Positions 39,103 to 47,672 of a stretch of 64,000 nt of DNA are shown one piece after another. The position numbers and the translations under genes are program-made. The notes beneath the pieces are model-generated. The model saw only the letters and a program-made list of their open reading frames with translations. It did no database searches and was not told where the DNA came from. This DNA comes from UBA10649 sp964597445 (GTDB lineage Bacteria > Actinomycetota > Actinomycetes > S36-B12): assembly GCA_964597445.1 (NCBI GenBank), contig CAZQXO010000005.1, forward strand, positions 14,804-78,803, written 5' to 3'. Numbering within the stretch: the stretch's first letter is position 1; every line of letters begins with the position of its first letter.

Positions 39103-39768
39103 CTAGGGGTTGGGCTCGGGGCTCTCCGTGACGACGCGAGGGCAGCACCGCCGGAGGCTGTCCAGCGATACGGAACCCGGGCGCACCACCCGAGGCGGGT
39201 CCCCCGTGGCGTCCACGATCGTGCTCGCCGCACCCGCATCCTCCGCGAGGGGGCCCGCATCCAGCACCAGGGCGACCCTGTCGCCGACCTGCTCGAGAGC
39301 GCCGTCCACATCGGTGGGAGCCGGCAGTCCCGGCAGGTTGGCCGCGGTCACGGCCAGCGGGCCGCTCGCGCCGAGGAGCGCGAGAGCCACCGGGTGCAGG
39401 GGCATGCGCACCGCGAGTGACGCCTCCGGGGGGAGGTCCCAGGCCAACGTCGGCTGCGGCGGGAGCAGGAGCGTGAGTCCGCCGGGCCAGAAGGACTCCA
39501 TCAGCACCCGGGCATCGTCGCTGACGCGGGAGGCGATTCCCGGGATCGTGCTCCGACTTCCAACCATGACGGGAACCGGGACGTCTGCGTCGTAGCCCTT
39601 GGCCTCGCGAAGCGCGGACATGCCCCGGCTGCTGAAGGCGTCGGTGGCCAGGGCGTAGACGGACTCCGTGGGGATGATCACGAGGTCCCCACGCCGAACC
39701 GCTGCCAGGGCGGCTGTCACCGCGGGCTCTCGGCGATGGCCGTCAGCACAGGCGATGCGCTGAGTCAT
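39103..39768 (-). CDS. tsaC: TsaC/Sua5-type L-threonylcarbamoyladenylate synthase with altered active-site residues
   Basis: A 221-residue YrdC-fold protein in the position of the mycobacterial homologue (after prmC). PTESVYALA (33-41) replaces the common PT(D/E)(T/S)VYG, and the C-terminal TIVDATGDPPRVVRPGSVS is normal. Of the family's conserved Lys-x-Arg and Ser-x-Asn tetrad, only Lys57 and Asn144 remain: the first pair reads KGY and the second AAN. Activity in t6A synthesis is thus likely but not assured. It overlaps the prmC stop by ATGA. Confidence 0.88.
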   Translation of the reverse strand: MTQRIACADGHRREPAVTAALAAVRRGDLVIIPTESVYALATDAFSSRGMSALREAKGYDADVPVPVMVGSRSTIPGIASRVSDDARVLMESFWPGGLTLLLPPQPTLAWDLPPEASLAVRMPLHPVALALLGASGPLAVTAANLPGLPAPTDVDGALEQVGDRVALVLDAGPLAEDAGAASTIVDATGDPPRVVRPGSVSLDSLRRCCPRVVTESPEPNP

Positions 39769-40763
39769 GGCACCAGTGTCCTGCGCGCGAGGGTGAAGCG
39801 CGGGCGTCCGGTGAGATCCAGTCGGTCCGTGACCGACGAGAACACCCCGGCGCCGACCGGGATTCCCGTGACCCTCGACACGGCAGGATCTGCCGCAAAC
39901 TCCGACACGACGGAGGGAACACCCGCCGGGCCCGCGTCGGCTCCCTGCACGTCGGCATGCTCGATCACCAGCAGACCGCCCGGAGCGAGAAGGAGGGCGG
40001 CCGTCCGGACCACCTCGCGGACGATGTCAAGACCATCTCGGCCGCCATAGAGGGCGCGGAACGGTTCGTGATCCCGCACCTCGGGATCCCGGGGGATCAT
40101 GGCCTCGGGGATGTAGGGCGGATTGCTCACGACGACATCCACGCGGCCACGGAGGGATGCCAGGGCTCCTTCGTCCGCCGCGACCCCGCCCGCATCGGCG
40201 TGGTGGATGGTGAGCTCGGAGCCCGCCGATGCCACCTCAGGCGACAGCGCATCGGCGTTGCGTCGCGTCCACTGGACCGCGACATCGTCCATCTCGACTG
40301 CATGCACCCGGCTCTGCGGACACTCGGTGGCGATGGACAGGGCGATGGCGCCACTGCCTGCGCACAGGTCCACTGCGATCCGATGACCCGGCGGGCACTC
40401 CAGGACATGACGGATGGCGGCCTCAGCCACGAGCTCGGTCTCGGGCCGCGGGATGAAGACGCCCTCACCCACCTGGAGCTCGATCCGGCGAAAGGCTGCG
40501 AGCCCGGTGATGTGCTGCAGGGGCACCCGGCTCAGCCGTCGGGCGAGCAGCTGCTCGAATCGGACCCTCTGCTCCTCCGTCGGCGCATCGGACAGGAACA
40601 GGCGCGTGCGCGGAGTCTCGAGGACGAACGAGGCGAGCTCGGCAGCATCGACCCCCGGTGACTCCACCCCCGCCCGCTGCAACCGGCGCTCAGCGTCGAC
40701 GAGGATGTCCCGCAGGCTGGTGCGCGACCCGAGGGTGCGCCCGTCCGCCCACGAGTCGATCAC
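39765..40763 (-). CDS. prmC: release factor N5-glutamine methyltransferase PrmC (HemK)
   Basis: A 332-residue methyltransferase that methylates the GGQ glutamine of release factors. The helical N-terminal domain (about 1-95) ends at FIPRPETELV, the SAM site is VDLCAGSGAIALSIA, and VVSNPPYIPEAMIP holds the catalytic NPPY. Its substrate gene prfA is directly upstream, and its GTG overlaps the prfA stop (GTGA). It is somewhat longer than E. coli PrmC (277) owing to loops near 190 and 250. Confidence 0.95.
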   Translation of the reverse strand: MIDSWADGRTLGSRTSLRDILVDAERRLQRAGVESPGVDAAELASFVLETPRTRLFLSDAPTEEQRVRFEQLLARRLSRVPLQHITGLAAFRRIELQVGEGVFIPRPETELVAEAAIRHVLECPPGHRIAVDLCAGSGAIALSIATECPQSRVHAVEMDDVAVQWTRRNADALSPEVASAGSELTIHHADAGGVAADEGALASLRGRVDVVVSNPPYIPEAMIPRDPEVRDHEPFRALYGGRDGLDIVREVVRTAALLLAPGGLLVIEHADVQGADAGPAGVPSVVSEFAADPAVSRVTGIPVGAGVFSSVTDRLDLTGRPRFTLARRTLVP

Positions 40764-41833
40764 GCGGACGTCTCGCTCAACCGTGCCGCCTGATCCGCCT
40801 CCACGCAGGCGTCGATGACCGAATCGAGCTCACCATCGAGCACCTGATCGAGGTTGTAGGCCTTGAACCCGACCCGGTGGTCGCTGATCCGGTTCTCGGG
40901 GAAGTTGTAGGTCCTGATGCGCTCGCTGCGATCCACCGTGCGCACCTGCGTGCGACGGGCGTCGGACGCCTCGCGAGCCGCCTGCTCCTGAGCCTCGGCC
41001 AGCAGCCGCGCCCTCAGGATCCGCATCGCGGACTCCTTGTTCTGCAGCTGGCTCTTCTCGTTCTGGCAGGACACGACGACACCGGTCGGGAGATGCGTGA
41101 TGCGCACGGCCGAGTCGGTCGTGTTCACGGACTGCCCTCCGGGTCCCGACGAGCGGTAGACGTCGATGCGCAGGTCATTGGGGTCGATCACGACATCGAC
41201 CTCCTCGGCTTCAGGCAGCACGAGCACTCCCGCGGCCGAGGTGTGGATGCGCCCCTGGGACTCGGTCACGGGCACCCGCTGGACGCGATGAACCCCGCCC
41301 TCGAACTTCAGGCGCGCATATGGAGCAGTGCCGGGCTCCGGTGCACCCTTGGCTTTCATGGCGATGGAGATGTCCTTGACTCCCCCGAGATCCGATTCCA
41401 CGGAATCGATCACCTGGGCGGTCCAACCATGGCGCTCCGCGTAGCGCATGTACATACGGGCAAGGTCGCCGGCGAAGAGCGCTGACTCCTCACCGCCCTC
41501 ACCCGCCTTGATCTCGACGATGACGTCCTTGTCGTCCATGGGATCGCGCGGGAGAAGCAGGGTCGTCAGTCGCTCGGCCGCGGCATCCCGCCGGCTCTCC
41601 TGAACAGTCACCTCGTCCAGGAACACCGGGTCCGCAGAAGCCAGTTCGCGAGCGGCTTCCGCATCGTCCACGGCGGCCTGCCACTCGCGGTAGGCCGCGA
41701 CGACGGGACCCAGCTCCGCGAATCTCCGCCCGAGCCGCCGGGCAGCCGCCTGGTCGCCATGCACCGCAGGATCAGCCAACTGCCTCTCGACGTCGGCGTA
41801 CTCGGCGACGAGATCGGCACACGACTCGAACAC
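40760..41833 (-). CDS. prfA: peptide chain release factor 1
   Basis: A 357-residue RF1 reading UAG and UAA. The catalytic loop SSGPGGQSVNTTDSAVRITH is present, and the coiled-coil N-terminal domain spans about 1-100. GTG 41833 is chosen over the ATG six bases earlier: AGGAGG lies 8 bases before the GTG, the product then starts FESCADLVAEYADVE as in the family, and the length is exactly normal. Confidence 0.96.
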   Translation of the reverse strand: MFESCADLVAEYADVERQLADPAVHGDQAAARRLGRRFAELGPVVAAYREWQAAVDDAEAARELASADPVFLDEVTVQESRRDAAAERLTTLLLPRDPMDDKDVIVEIKAGEGGEESALFAGDLARMYMRYAERHGWTAQVIDSVESDLGGVKDISIAMKAKGAPEPGTAPYARLKFEGGVHRVQRVPVTESQGRIHTSAAGVLVLPEAEEVDVVIDPNDLRIDVYRSSGPGGQSVNTTDSAVRITHLPTGVVVSCQNEKSQLQNKESAMRILRARLLAEAQEQAAREASDARRTQVRTVDRSERIRTYNFPENRISDHRVGFKAYNLDQVLDGELDSVIDACVEADQAARLSETSA

Positions 41834-41877
41834 GAGCATTCCCTCCTGCCGCATCGAGCGGCCCAGACATGAAACGG

Positions 41878-41949
41878 CCCCGGGCGCCGGTCGGGGGCCT
41901 GCCGCGTGACGGGGGAGACACGCGGCAGGCGCCGAACCGGCGCCCGGGG
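41878..41949 (-). terminator. long two-part hairpin terminator after rpmE
   Basis: A perfect 14-base outer stem (41878-41891 with 41936-41949) encloses a perfect 12-base inner stem (41897-41908 with 41919-41930) and a 10-base loop. On the minus strand it starts 8 bases after the rpmE stop and is followed by CGTTTC. It should separate rpmE from prfA, and prfA must then have its own promoter or depend on read-through. Confidence 0.8.
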
Positions 41950-41957
41950 CAGTGAAG

Positions 41958-42173
41958 CTACTTGTCGGTCTTCTTGCCGTAGCGGTTCTCGAACTTCGCA
42001 ACCCGACCGCCCGTGTCGAGGATCTTCTGCTTGCCCGTGTAGAACGGGTGGCACTGAGAGCAGACGTCGGCGTGGATGACGCCGTTCTTCGCCGTGCTCC
42101 GCGTCGTGAACGTCGCGCCGCAGGTGCAGGTCACGGTGGTGTCACCGTACGCGGGATGGATGTCTGCCTTCAT
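41958..42173 (-). CDS. rpmE: ribosomal protein L31, zinc-binding form
   Basis: A 71-residue protein starting MKADIHPAYG, with two CxxC-type pairs (CTCG and CSQC) for one zinc ion and HPFYTGKQK. This is the zinc-containing C+ type of L31 that can be exchanged for a zinc-free paralogue under zinc starvation; no paralogue is in the window. A CATACT hexamer at 42237-42242 (minus) is a possible -10 box of its own. Confidence 0.96.
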   Translation of the reverse strand: MKADIHPAYGDTTVTCTCGATFTTRSTAKNGVIHADVCSQCHPFYTGKQKILDTGGRVAKFENRYGKKTDK

Positions 42174-42186
42174 GGTGTCCTCTCCT

Positions 42187-42230
42187 GGCTCCGGGTCGTT
42201 CGACCGGCCGGGCGAGCGTGAACCGGAGCC
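42187..42230 (-). other. weak stem in the rho-rpmE spacer
   Basis: GGCTCCGG and CCGGAGCC are 8-base complementary arms 28 bases apart upstream of rpmE. It may be a leader structure or chance pairing in GC-rich DNA. Confidence 0.3.
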
Positions 42231-42289
42231 CCACAAGTATGCCATCAATCCGGCGCCGGGGCCCAATCGGGCACCGGCCGCCCACCGCC

Positions 42290-43960
42290 TCAGTCGTCGT
42301 CGCCCGAGCCGTTGGCCGACGGCGTCGTCTTCTGCACCTGGAGCAGGAACTCCTGGTTGCTGTTCGTCTCACGGAGCTTGGTCAGCAGCAGCTCGATCGA
42401 CTGCTGCTGGTCGAGGGCATGGAGCACCCTCCTGAGCTTCCAGACGATCTTCAGCTCCTCACCTGACATGAGGAGCTCCTCCTTGCGCGTGCCCGAGGCA
42501 TCGACGTCCACGGCAGGGAAGATCCGCTTGTCGGCGAGACGACGGTCGAGCTTGAGCTCCATGTTGCCGGTGCCCTTGAACTCCTCGAAGATGACCTCGT
42601 CCATGCGCGAGCCGGTCTCGACGAGAGCGGTGGCCAGGATGGTCAGGGAGCCGCCGTTCTCGATGTTGCGCGCGGCGCCGAAGAACCGCTTCGGCGGGTA
42701 GAGGGCGGTGGAGTCGACACCGCCGGACAGGATGCGTCCTGACGCAGGCGCGGCCAGGTTGTAGGCCCGACCCAGACGCGTCATGGAGTCGAGCAGGACA
42801 ACGACATCGTGGCCGAGTTCGACAAGTCGCTTCGCCCGCTCGATGGAGAGCTCGGCAATGATGGTGTGGTCCTCCGCCGGACGATCGAAGGTCGAGGCGA
42901 TGACCTCGCCCTTGACCGACCGCTGCATGTCGGTGACCTCCTCAGGACGCTCATCGACGAGCACGACCATGAGGTGCACCTCGGGGTTGTTGGTCACGAT
43001 CGCGTTGGCGATGGCCTGGAGGACCATCGTCTTGCCAGCCTTCGGCGGCGACACGATCAGGCCACGCTGCCCCTTGCCGATCGGCGCCACCAGATCGATC
43101 ACGCGGGTCGTGAGGTTCGCCGGGGTCGTCTCCAGCTTCAGGCGGTTCTGCGGGTAGAGCGGAGTCAGCTTCGAGAACTCGGGTCGGTTCCGGGCGGCCT
43201 CGAGCGTGCCGCCGTTGACGGTGTCGATCCGCATGAGCGGCGCGAACTTCTCGCGGCGCTCGCCCTCCTTGAGCTGCCGGGTCGCGCCGGTGATGGCATC
43301 GCCCTTGCGCAGCCCGTTCTTGCGGACCATGGACAGCGGCACATAGAGGTCGTTCGGGCCGGGGAGGTAGCCGCTGGTCCGGACGAAGGCGTAGTTGTCC
43401 ATGACATCGAGGATGCCGGCCACCGGGACGAGCACGTCGTCCTCGCTGATCTCCGGCTCGACGTCGTTGAATCCTCCCCCGCCACCACGCTGACGGTCAC
43501 GACGGTCGCGGAACCGATCACGCCCACGCCGCCGTCGACTGCGCCCGCCACCGTCATCCGAGTAGTCGCCGCCACCACGGTCGGCATTGCGGTCACCACG
43601 GTCAGCATTGCGATCACCACGGTCAGCATTGCGATCACCACGGTCAGCATTGCGATCACCACGGTCAGCATTGCGAGGGCCGCGCTCGCCGCGCTCACTC
43701 GAGCGCTCCGCCGCCGCGGGTGCCTCCGAGTCCCGCGGGCTCGACTCCGGGGCAGACCCCTGACGCCGTGAGCGCTCACGCGTCGATCCCCCGGAGGACG
43801 AGCGCTGCTGGTCCGAGATCGCGGCGACGAGGTCGCCCTTGCGCATGCCGCTCGCACCGGGGATGCCCATCTGCTGGGCCATCTGCTTGAGCTCCGGGAG
43901 CAGCATGCTCGACAGGCCCTTGCCCTTGGCGGACGTGCCCGTCATTTCTGATTCCGTCAC
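42290..43960 (-). CDS. rho: transcription termination factor Rho with repetitive Arg/Asp/Asn-rich insert
   Basis: A 556-residue hexameric RNA helicase. The Rho_N segment (about 15-50) is followed by a low-complexity insert (50-165) rich in Arg, Ser, Asp, Asn and Gly. This includes five copies of NADRGDR and an RSRRRRGRDRFRDRRDR patch. The RNA-binding cold-shock domain (about 170-240) and the ATPase core with SPPKAGKTM, VLVDERPEEVTD and LLDSMTRLGRAYN are complete. Inserts here are known in actinobacterial Rho and add RNA contacts. The GTG start has AAAGGAAG in front. Confidence 0.97.
   Translation of the reverse strand: MTESEMTGTSAKGKGLSSMLLPELKQMAQQMGIPGASGMRKGDLVAAISDQQRSSSGGSTRERSRRQGSAPESSPRDSEAPAAAERSSERGERGPRNADRGDRNADRGDRNADRGDRNADRGDRNADRGGGDYSDDGGGRSRRRRGRDRFRDRRDRQRGGGGGFNDVEPEISEDDVLVPVAGILDVMDNYAFVRTSGYLPGPNDLYVPLSMVRKNGLRKGDAITGATRQLKEGERREKFAPLMRIDTVNGGTLEAARNRPEFSKLTPLYPQNRLKLETTPANLTTRVIDLVAPIGKGQRGLIVSPPKAGKTMVLQAIANAIVTNNPEVHLMVVLVDERPEEVTDMQRSVKGEVIASTFDRPAEDHTIIAELSIERAKRLVELGHDVVVLLDSMTRLGRAYNLAAPASGRILSGGVDSTALYPPKRFFGAARNIENGGSLTILATALVETGSRMDEVIFEEFKGTGNMELKLDRRLADKRIFPAVDVDASGTRKEELLMSGEELKIVWKLRRVLHALDQQQSIELLLTKLRETNSNQEFLLQVQKTTPSANGSGDDD
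43578..43676. repeat. 21-base tandem repeat inside rho, about five units
   Basis: Units of cggtcagcattgcgatcac plus 2 bases start at 43578, 43599, 43620, 43641 and 43662; the first unit differs at two positions and the last is incomplete. Three internal units are identical. Being 21 bases long, each unit adds seven residues without shifting the frame. Confidence 0.9.
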
Positions 43961-44174
43961 ATGACTTCCTTTGATTCGCCCTCAGGGAGGAGGGATCGGT
44001 TCCAGCCGCCCACGGACTGGGAGGCGGGGCACCCGAACCGACCGAGCGGCGACGCTCTCAGGTCGGGGTGCTGTCCAGGCTCACCGGGGTGGACACCGGG
44101 CTGGTCACGAACGGGGAACCAGAACTCCCGAGGCCCGGGGACCCGAGCAGGATGACATCAGCCTAGCACCGGCC
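43961..44174 (-). promoter_or_regulatory. rho 5' leader region
   Basis: These 214 bases between thrB and rho hold no gene. The -10 candidate at 44160-44165 would give a transcript leader of about 190 bases, with C-rich single-strand-prone stretches on the sense strand that would suit autoregulation by Rho. That role is known for other rho genes but is only inferred here. Confidence 0.45.
44160..44165 (-). promoter_or_regulatory. possible -10 box of rho (TAGGCT)
   Basis: TAGGCT on the minus strand, 10 bases after the thrB stop; the identical hexamer precedes argS. No clear -35 box. Confidence 0.4.
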
Positions 44175-45098
44175 TCACTCGGAAGGCAGGAGCGGGACCT
44201 CCCGCGCGCCCACGGCCGAGACACCCACCTCCCGGACGATCCAGTCTCCCGTCGCTGCCGAGGCGAGCACGCCTGCCGTGGCATCGTCGACGAACGCCAG
44301 CACGGTGGGGCCGGCGCCCGACACGACGGCCGGTACGCCGGCATCGCGCAGGAGGCGCACCAGGGCGCGCGACTGCGGGTAGGCCTGCTCGCGGTAGTCC
44401 TGATGGATCCGGTCGTCCGTCGCTGCCATCAGGCGCGAGGGATCCGCCGTCACGGCGTGGACGAGAAGTGCCGCGCGTGCGATGTTGCGAGCAGCATCCG
44501 CCAGAGGAACGCTCTCAGGCAGCAGGAGCCGGGCGCGCGCGGTCGAGAGCTCCACGGACGGGACGAACACGACCGGTCGGACATCGACGTGCGGGTCCAT
44601 GCGCACGGCGTCAGCGCGCCCGTCACCGTCGAGCCACGACACCGTGAATCCTCCGAACAGCGCCGCCGCGATGTTGTCGGGATGGGGCTCGCGAACCAGG
44701 GCCAGCTGGAGCAGGTCGTCATCGGACAGGCGGTCCCGGCCGTCTGCGACCAGGGACCTCGCCAGGACCATTCCTCCGATGATCGCCGCCGCAGATGAGC
44801 CCAGCCCACGACCATGCGGGATGGAGTTGATGCATCTCAGGACGAGGCCGGGCGCCTGCACCCCCATGGCCTCGAAGACCGTGCGCATCGACTGCACCAC
44901 CAGATGCTGGTCATCGCGCGGGAGGGAGGCCTCCCCCTCCCCCGAGATCTCGACCAGCACGCCGTCGTCATCGGTGACCATCGCCACGAGATCGTCGAAC
45001 ACCGTGAGGGCGAGACCGGCCGAGTCGAAGGCCGGACCGAGGTTGGCACTGGTCGCCGGCACCACCACACGCACCGCCTCGCGCCGGAAGGCGACCAT
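44175..45098 (-). CDS. thrB: homoserine kinase
   Basis: A 307-residue GHMP kinase that phosphorylates homoserine. VVVPATSANLGPAFDSAGLAL opens the fold, IPHGRGLGSSAAAI is the ATP loop, and VVSGAGPTVLAFV is the third motif. The ATG overlaps the thrC stop (TGATG), and the gene closes the hom-thrC-thrB operon for threonine synthesis. Confidence 0.95.
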   Translation of the reverse strand: MVAFRREAVRVVVPATSANLGPAFDSAGLALTVFDDLVAMVTDDDGVLVEISGEGEASLPRDDQHLVVQSMRTVFEAMGVQAPGLVLRCINSIPHGRGLGSSAAAIIGGMVLARSLVADGRDRLSDDDLLQLALVREPHPDNIAAALFGGFTVSWLDGDGRADAVRMDPHVDVRPVVFVPSVELSTARARLLLPESVPLADAARNIARAALLVHAVTADPSRLMAATDDRIHQDYREQAYPQSRALVRLLRDAGVPAVVSGAGPTVLAFVDDATAGVLASAATGDWIVREVGVSAVGAREVPLLPSE

Positions 45099-46159
45099 CA
45101 GGTGACCAGCCCCAGAGCCCGAGCAGCCGCAGTGACGTCCACGGGCACGACAACAGGATCGGCCGCTCCCTCGAGCGCCCACTGAGGATCCTTGAGGCCG
45201 TTGCCCGTGAGGGTGCACACGATCATCTGGCCGCGATCCAGTGCGCCAGAGGCGTGGAGCTTCAGGACTCCTGCGACGCTCGCCGCGCTCGCAGGCTCGC
45301 AGAACAGGCCCTCACGATCGGCGAGCATGCGGTACGCGGCGAGAATCTCCTCGTCGGAGACCGCATCGATCAGGCCACCGGAGTCGTCCCGTGCCGCCTC
45401 AGCCTGCTCCCACGATGCAGGGTTGCCGATCCGGATGGCCGTGGCGATGGTCTCGGGATGATCGACGCGATGACCGCGCACGATCGGCGCGGATCCCTCC
45501 GCCTGGAATCCCCACATGCGCGGGCGAGACGTCGCGACACCGTCCGTGGCGTACTCGACGTACCCCTTCCAGTAGGCGGTGATGTTGCCCGCATTGCCGA
45601 CGGGCAGGGCGTGGATGTCAGGTGCGCGTCCGAGTTGGTCGACGACCTCGAAGCTGGCCGTCTTCTGTCCCTCGATCCGCGCCGGGTTGACGCTGTTGAC
45701 GAGTTCCACGGGGAATCGATCGGCGAGCTCGCGTGCCACCCGGAGGCAGTCATCGAAGTTCCCGTCGACCTGCAGGAGCGTGGCTCCATGCACGATGGCC
45801 TGGGCGAGCTTGCCCAGCGCGATCTTGCCCTGGGGCACCAGGACGGCACTGCGCATTCCGGCCTTGGTCGCGTAGGCCGCGGCACTGGCGGACGTGTTTC
45901 CCGTCGACGCGCAGATGACGACCTTCGCGCCGGCCTCAGCCGCCTTCGAGATGGCCATCGTCATGCCGCGGTCCTTGAAGGAGCCCGTCGGGTTGGCGCC
46001 GTCGTACTTGAGCCAGACCTCGCAGCCGGTCAGTTCGCTGATCGTGCAGGCGTACACCAGCGGCGTTCCACCCTCACGCAGCGTGACAACGGGTGTCGCG
46101 TCGCTCACGGGAAGTCGATCGCGGTACTCCTCGATGAGTCCCCGCCAGACGTGTGCCAT
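45098..46159 (-). CDS. thrC: threonine synthase
   Basis: A 353-residue PLP enzyme of the short (plant/actinobacterial) type without the long N-terminal extension. The PLP lysine is in NPTGSFKDRGM near residue 58, and CASTGNTSASAAAYA and the glycine loop ALPVGNAGNITAYW bind phosphate. It converts phosphohomoserine to threonine. It starts 2 bases after the hom stop. Confidence 0.96.
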   Translation of the reverse strand: MAHVWRGLIEEYRDRLPVSDATPVVTLREGGTPLVYACTISELTGCEVWLKYDGANPTGSFKDRGMTMAISKAAEAGAKVVICASTGNTSASAAAYATKAGMRSAVLVPQGKIALGKLAQAIVHGATLLQVDGNFDDCLRVARELADRFPVELVNSVNPARIEGQKTASFEVVDQLGRAPDIHALPVGNAGNITAYWKGYVEYATDGVATSRPRMWGFQAEGSAPIVRGHRVDHPETIATAIRIGNPASWEQAEAARDDSGGLIDAVSDEEILAAYRMLADREGLFCEPASAASVAGVLKLHASGALDRGQMIVCTLTGNGLKDPQWALEGAADPVVVPVDVTAAARALGLVT

Positions 46160-46161
46160 GA

Positions 46162-47475
46162 CTACTCTCCAGCCTCGCCCTCGACTCGCATGACGCCCAG
46201 CACGGCCTTGACCTCGCTCATTCCGCGCAGATGAGCGACTGTGCGCTCGAGGGCCTCCTCGCTCGCGAGATGGGTGCGAACGATGAGGCCCGCATTGTCA
46301 CCGTGGCCGTCCTGCCGAACCACCTGAATGCTCACTCCGTGCTGCGCGAAGGCCGCCGCGATCGCCGCCAGGACTCCGGGACGGTCGGCCACATCGAGGT
46401 TCACGTAGAAGCGCGTGCGCGCAGCCGCGATGGGAAGGACGGGAAGACTGGCATACGCGCTTCGGGACGGCCCGATGGAGCCCGTCACCCGGTTGCGGGC
46501 AGCCACGACGACGTCTCCGAGGATGGCCGAGGCGGTGGGAACGCCTCCCGCGCCACGACCGTAGAACATCAGCTCGTCAGCTGCTTCCGCCTGGACGAAG
46601 ACGGCGTTGAAGGACAGCCGCACCGAGGCCAGCGGATGGGAGCGCGGCACCATCGTCGGGTGCACCCGCACGATGATCCCCTCACCACTCGGGGCTCTCT
46701 CGGCGATCGCCAGCAGCTTGATCACGAACCCCATCGCCTGCGCCGCGCGGACGTCATCGGCCGTGACGTTGGCGATGCCCTCGCAGTAGACGTCGTCGAT
46801 CGTCACGGGTGTGTGGAAGGCGAGCTCCGCGAGGATCGCGGCCTTCGCCGCCGCATCGTGCCCGTCGATGTCGAGCGACGGATCGGCCTCGAGGTAGCCG
46901 AGGGCGCGCGCCTCGTCGAAGATCTCCTCGTAGGTGCACCCCTCCTCATCCATCTTGGTGAGCATGTAGTTGGTGGACCCGTTCACGATGCCCATGACCT
47001 TCGTGACGCGATCCCCGGCCAGCGACTCGCGCAGGGGCCTCAGGAGCGGGATGGCCCCGGCGACGGAGGCCTCGAAGAACAGATCGACTCCTGCCTGCTG
47101 GGCTGCATCCTGCAGCTCCGCGCCATGCGCAGCCAGGAGGGCCTTGTTCGCCGTCACGACGGAGGAGCCAGCCGCGATGGCCTCCAGGATGAGGGATCGC
47201 GCCGGTTCGATCCCACCCATCAGCTCGATGACGATGTCAGCGCCCGACGAGGCCACGGCACGGGCATCGGCGGTGAAGACCCCCGGGTCGATGCCCTCCC
47301 GAGGATGCTCGGGGTCCAGCGCCGCGACGGCAGCCAGCTCCAGGCGCGCGCCCACACGAGGCGTGAGATCCGCGGACGTCTGGTTCAGCAGTCGACCCAC
47401 CTGAGCACCGACCGTCCCCGCTCCGAGGAGGGCGACGGTGATCACGCGGTCGGCATCATCGAGGGTCGAAGTCAC
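46162..47475 (-). CDS. hom: homoserine dehydrogenase with ACT domain
   Basis: A 437-residue enzyme: NAD(P)-binding domain (VALLGAGTVGAQVGRLL), catalytic domain (VTANKALLAAHG, NGSTNYMLTKMDEEG with the Lys, EADPSLDIDGHDAAAK), and a C-terminal ACT domain from about 355 (RFYVNLDVADRPGVLAAIA) that usually mediates threonine feedback. GTG 47475 lies 6 bases after a poor -10 candidate (GAGGCT); GTG 47481 is the alternative. First gene of the threonine operon. Confidence 0.95.
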   Translation of the reverse strand: MTSTLDDADRVITVALLGAGTVGAQVGRLLNQTSADLTPRVGARLELAAVAALDPEHPREGIDPGVFTADARAVASSGADIVIELMGGIEPARSLILEAIAAGSSVVTANKALLAAHGAELQDAAQQAGVDLFFEASVAGAIPLLRPLRESLAGDRVTKVMGIVNGSTNYMLTKMDEEGCTYEEIFDEARALGYLEADPSLDIDGHDAAAKAAILAELAFHTPVTIDDVYCEGIANVTADDVRAAQAMGFVIKLLAIAERAPSGEGIIVRVHPTMVPRSHPLASVRLSFNAVFVQAEAADELMFYGRGAGGVPTASAILGDVVVAARNRVTGSIGPSRSAYASLPVLPIAAARTRFYVNLDVADRPGVLAAIAAAFAQHGVSIQVVRQDGHGDNAGLIVRTHLASEEALERTVAHLRGMSEVKAVLGVMRVEGEAGE

Positions 47476-47554
47476 GGGCACAGCCTCTCAGACCACGCCG
47501 CCCTCCCATGCCGCACCCGCCGCATGCCGGGGTGCCCCTGCCTCGCTCCTCACT

Positions 47555-47586
47555 CGACCCGGCCGCGGGCACGCTCGGCCGGGTCG
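47555..47586. other. strong hairpin in the hom-aqpZ divergent region
   Basis: An 11-base perfect stem (47555-47565 with 47576-47586) around a 10-base loop. It lies between two divergent genes, where a terminator is not expected. It could be an attenuator in a longer aqpZ leader, a protein-binding site or a short RNA end. Confidence 0.5.
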
Positions 47587-47672
47587 CGTCGGCGCGCCTC
47601 AGCGAACTCGACCGCGGCCTCTCCACAATGCTCCCCAAGGCCGGAATCGTCCGGTGTCGCATTGGAGGAGTC

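Noticed and set aside
43578..43676. Tandem repeats in rho as a CRISPR-like array
   Set aside because: The units are contiguous 21-mers without spacers, in frame inside a complete rho gene, and no cas gene is present.
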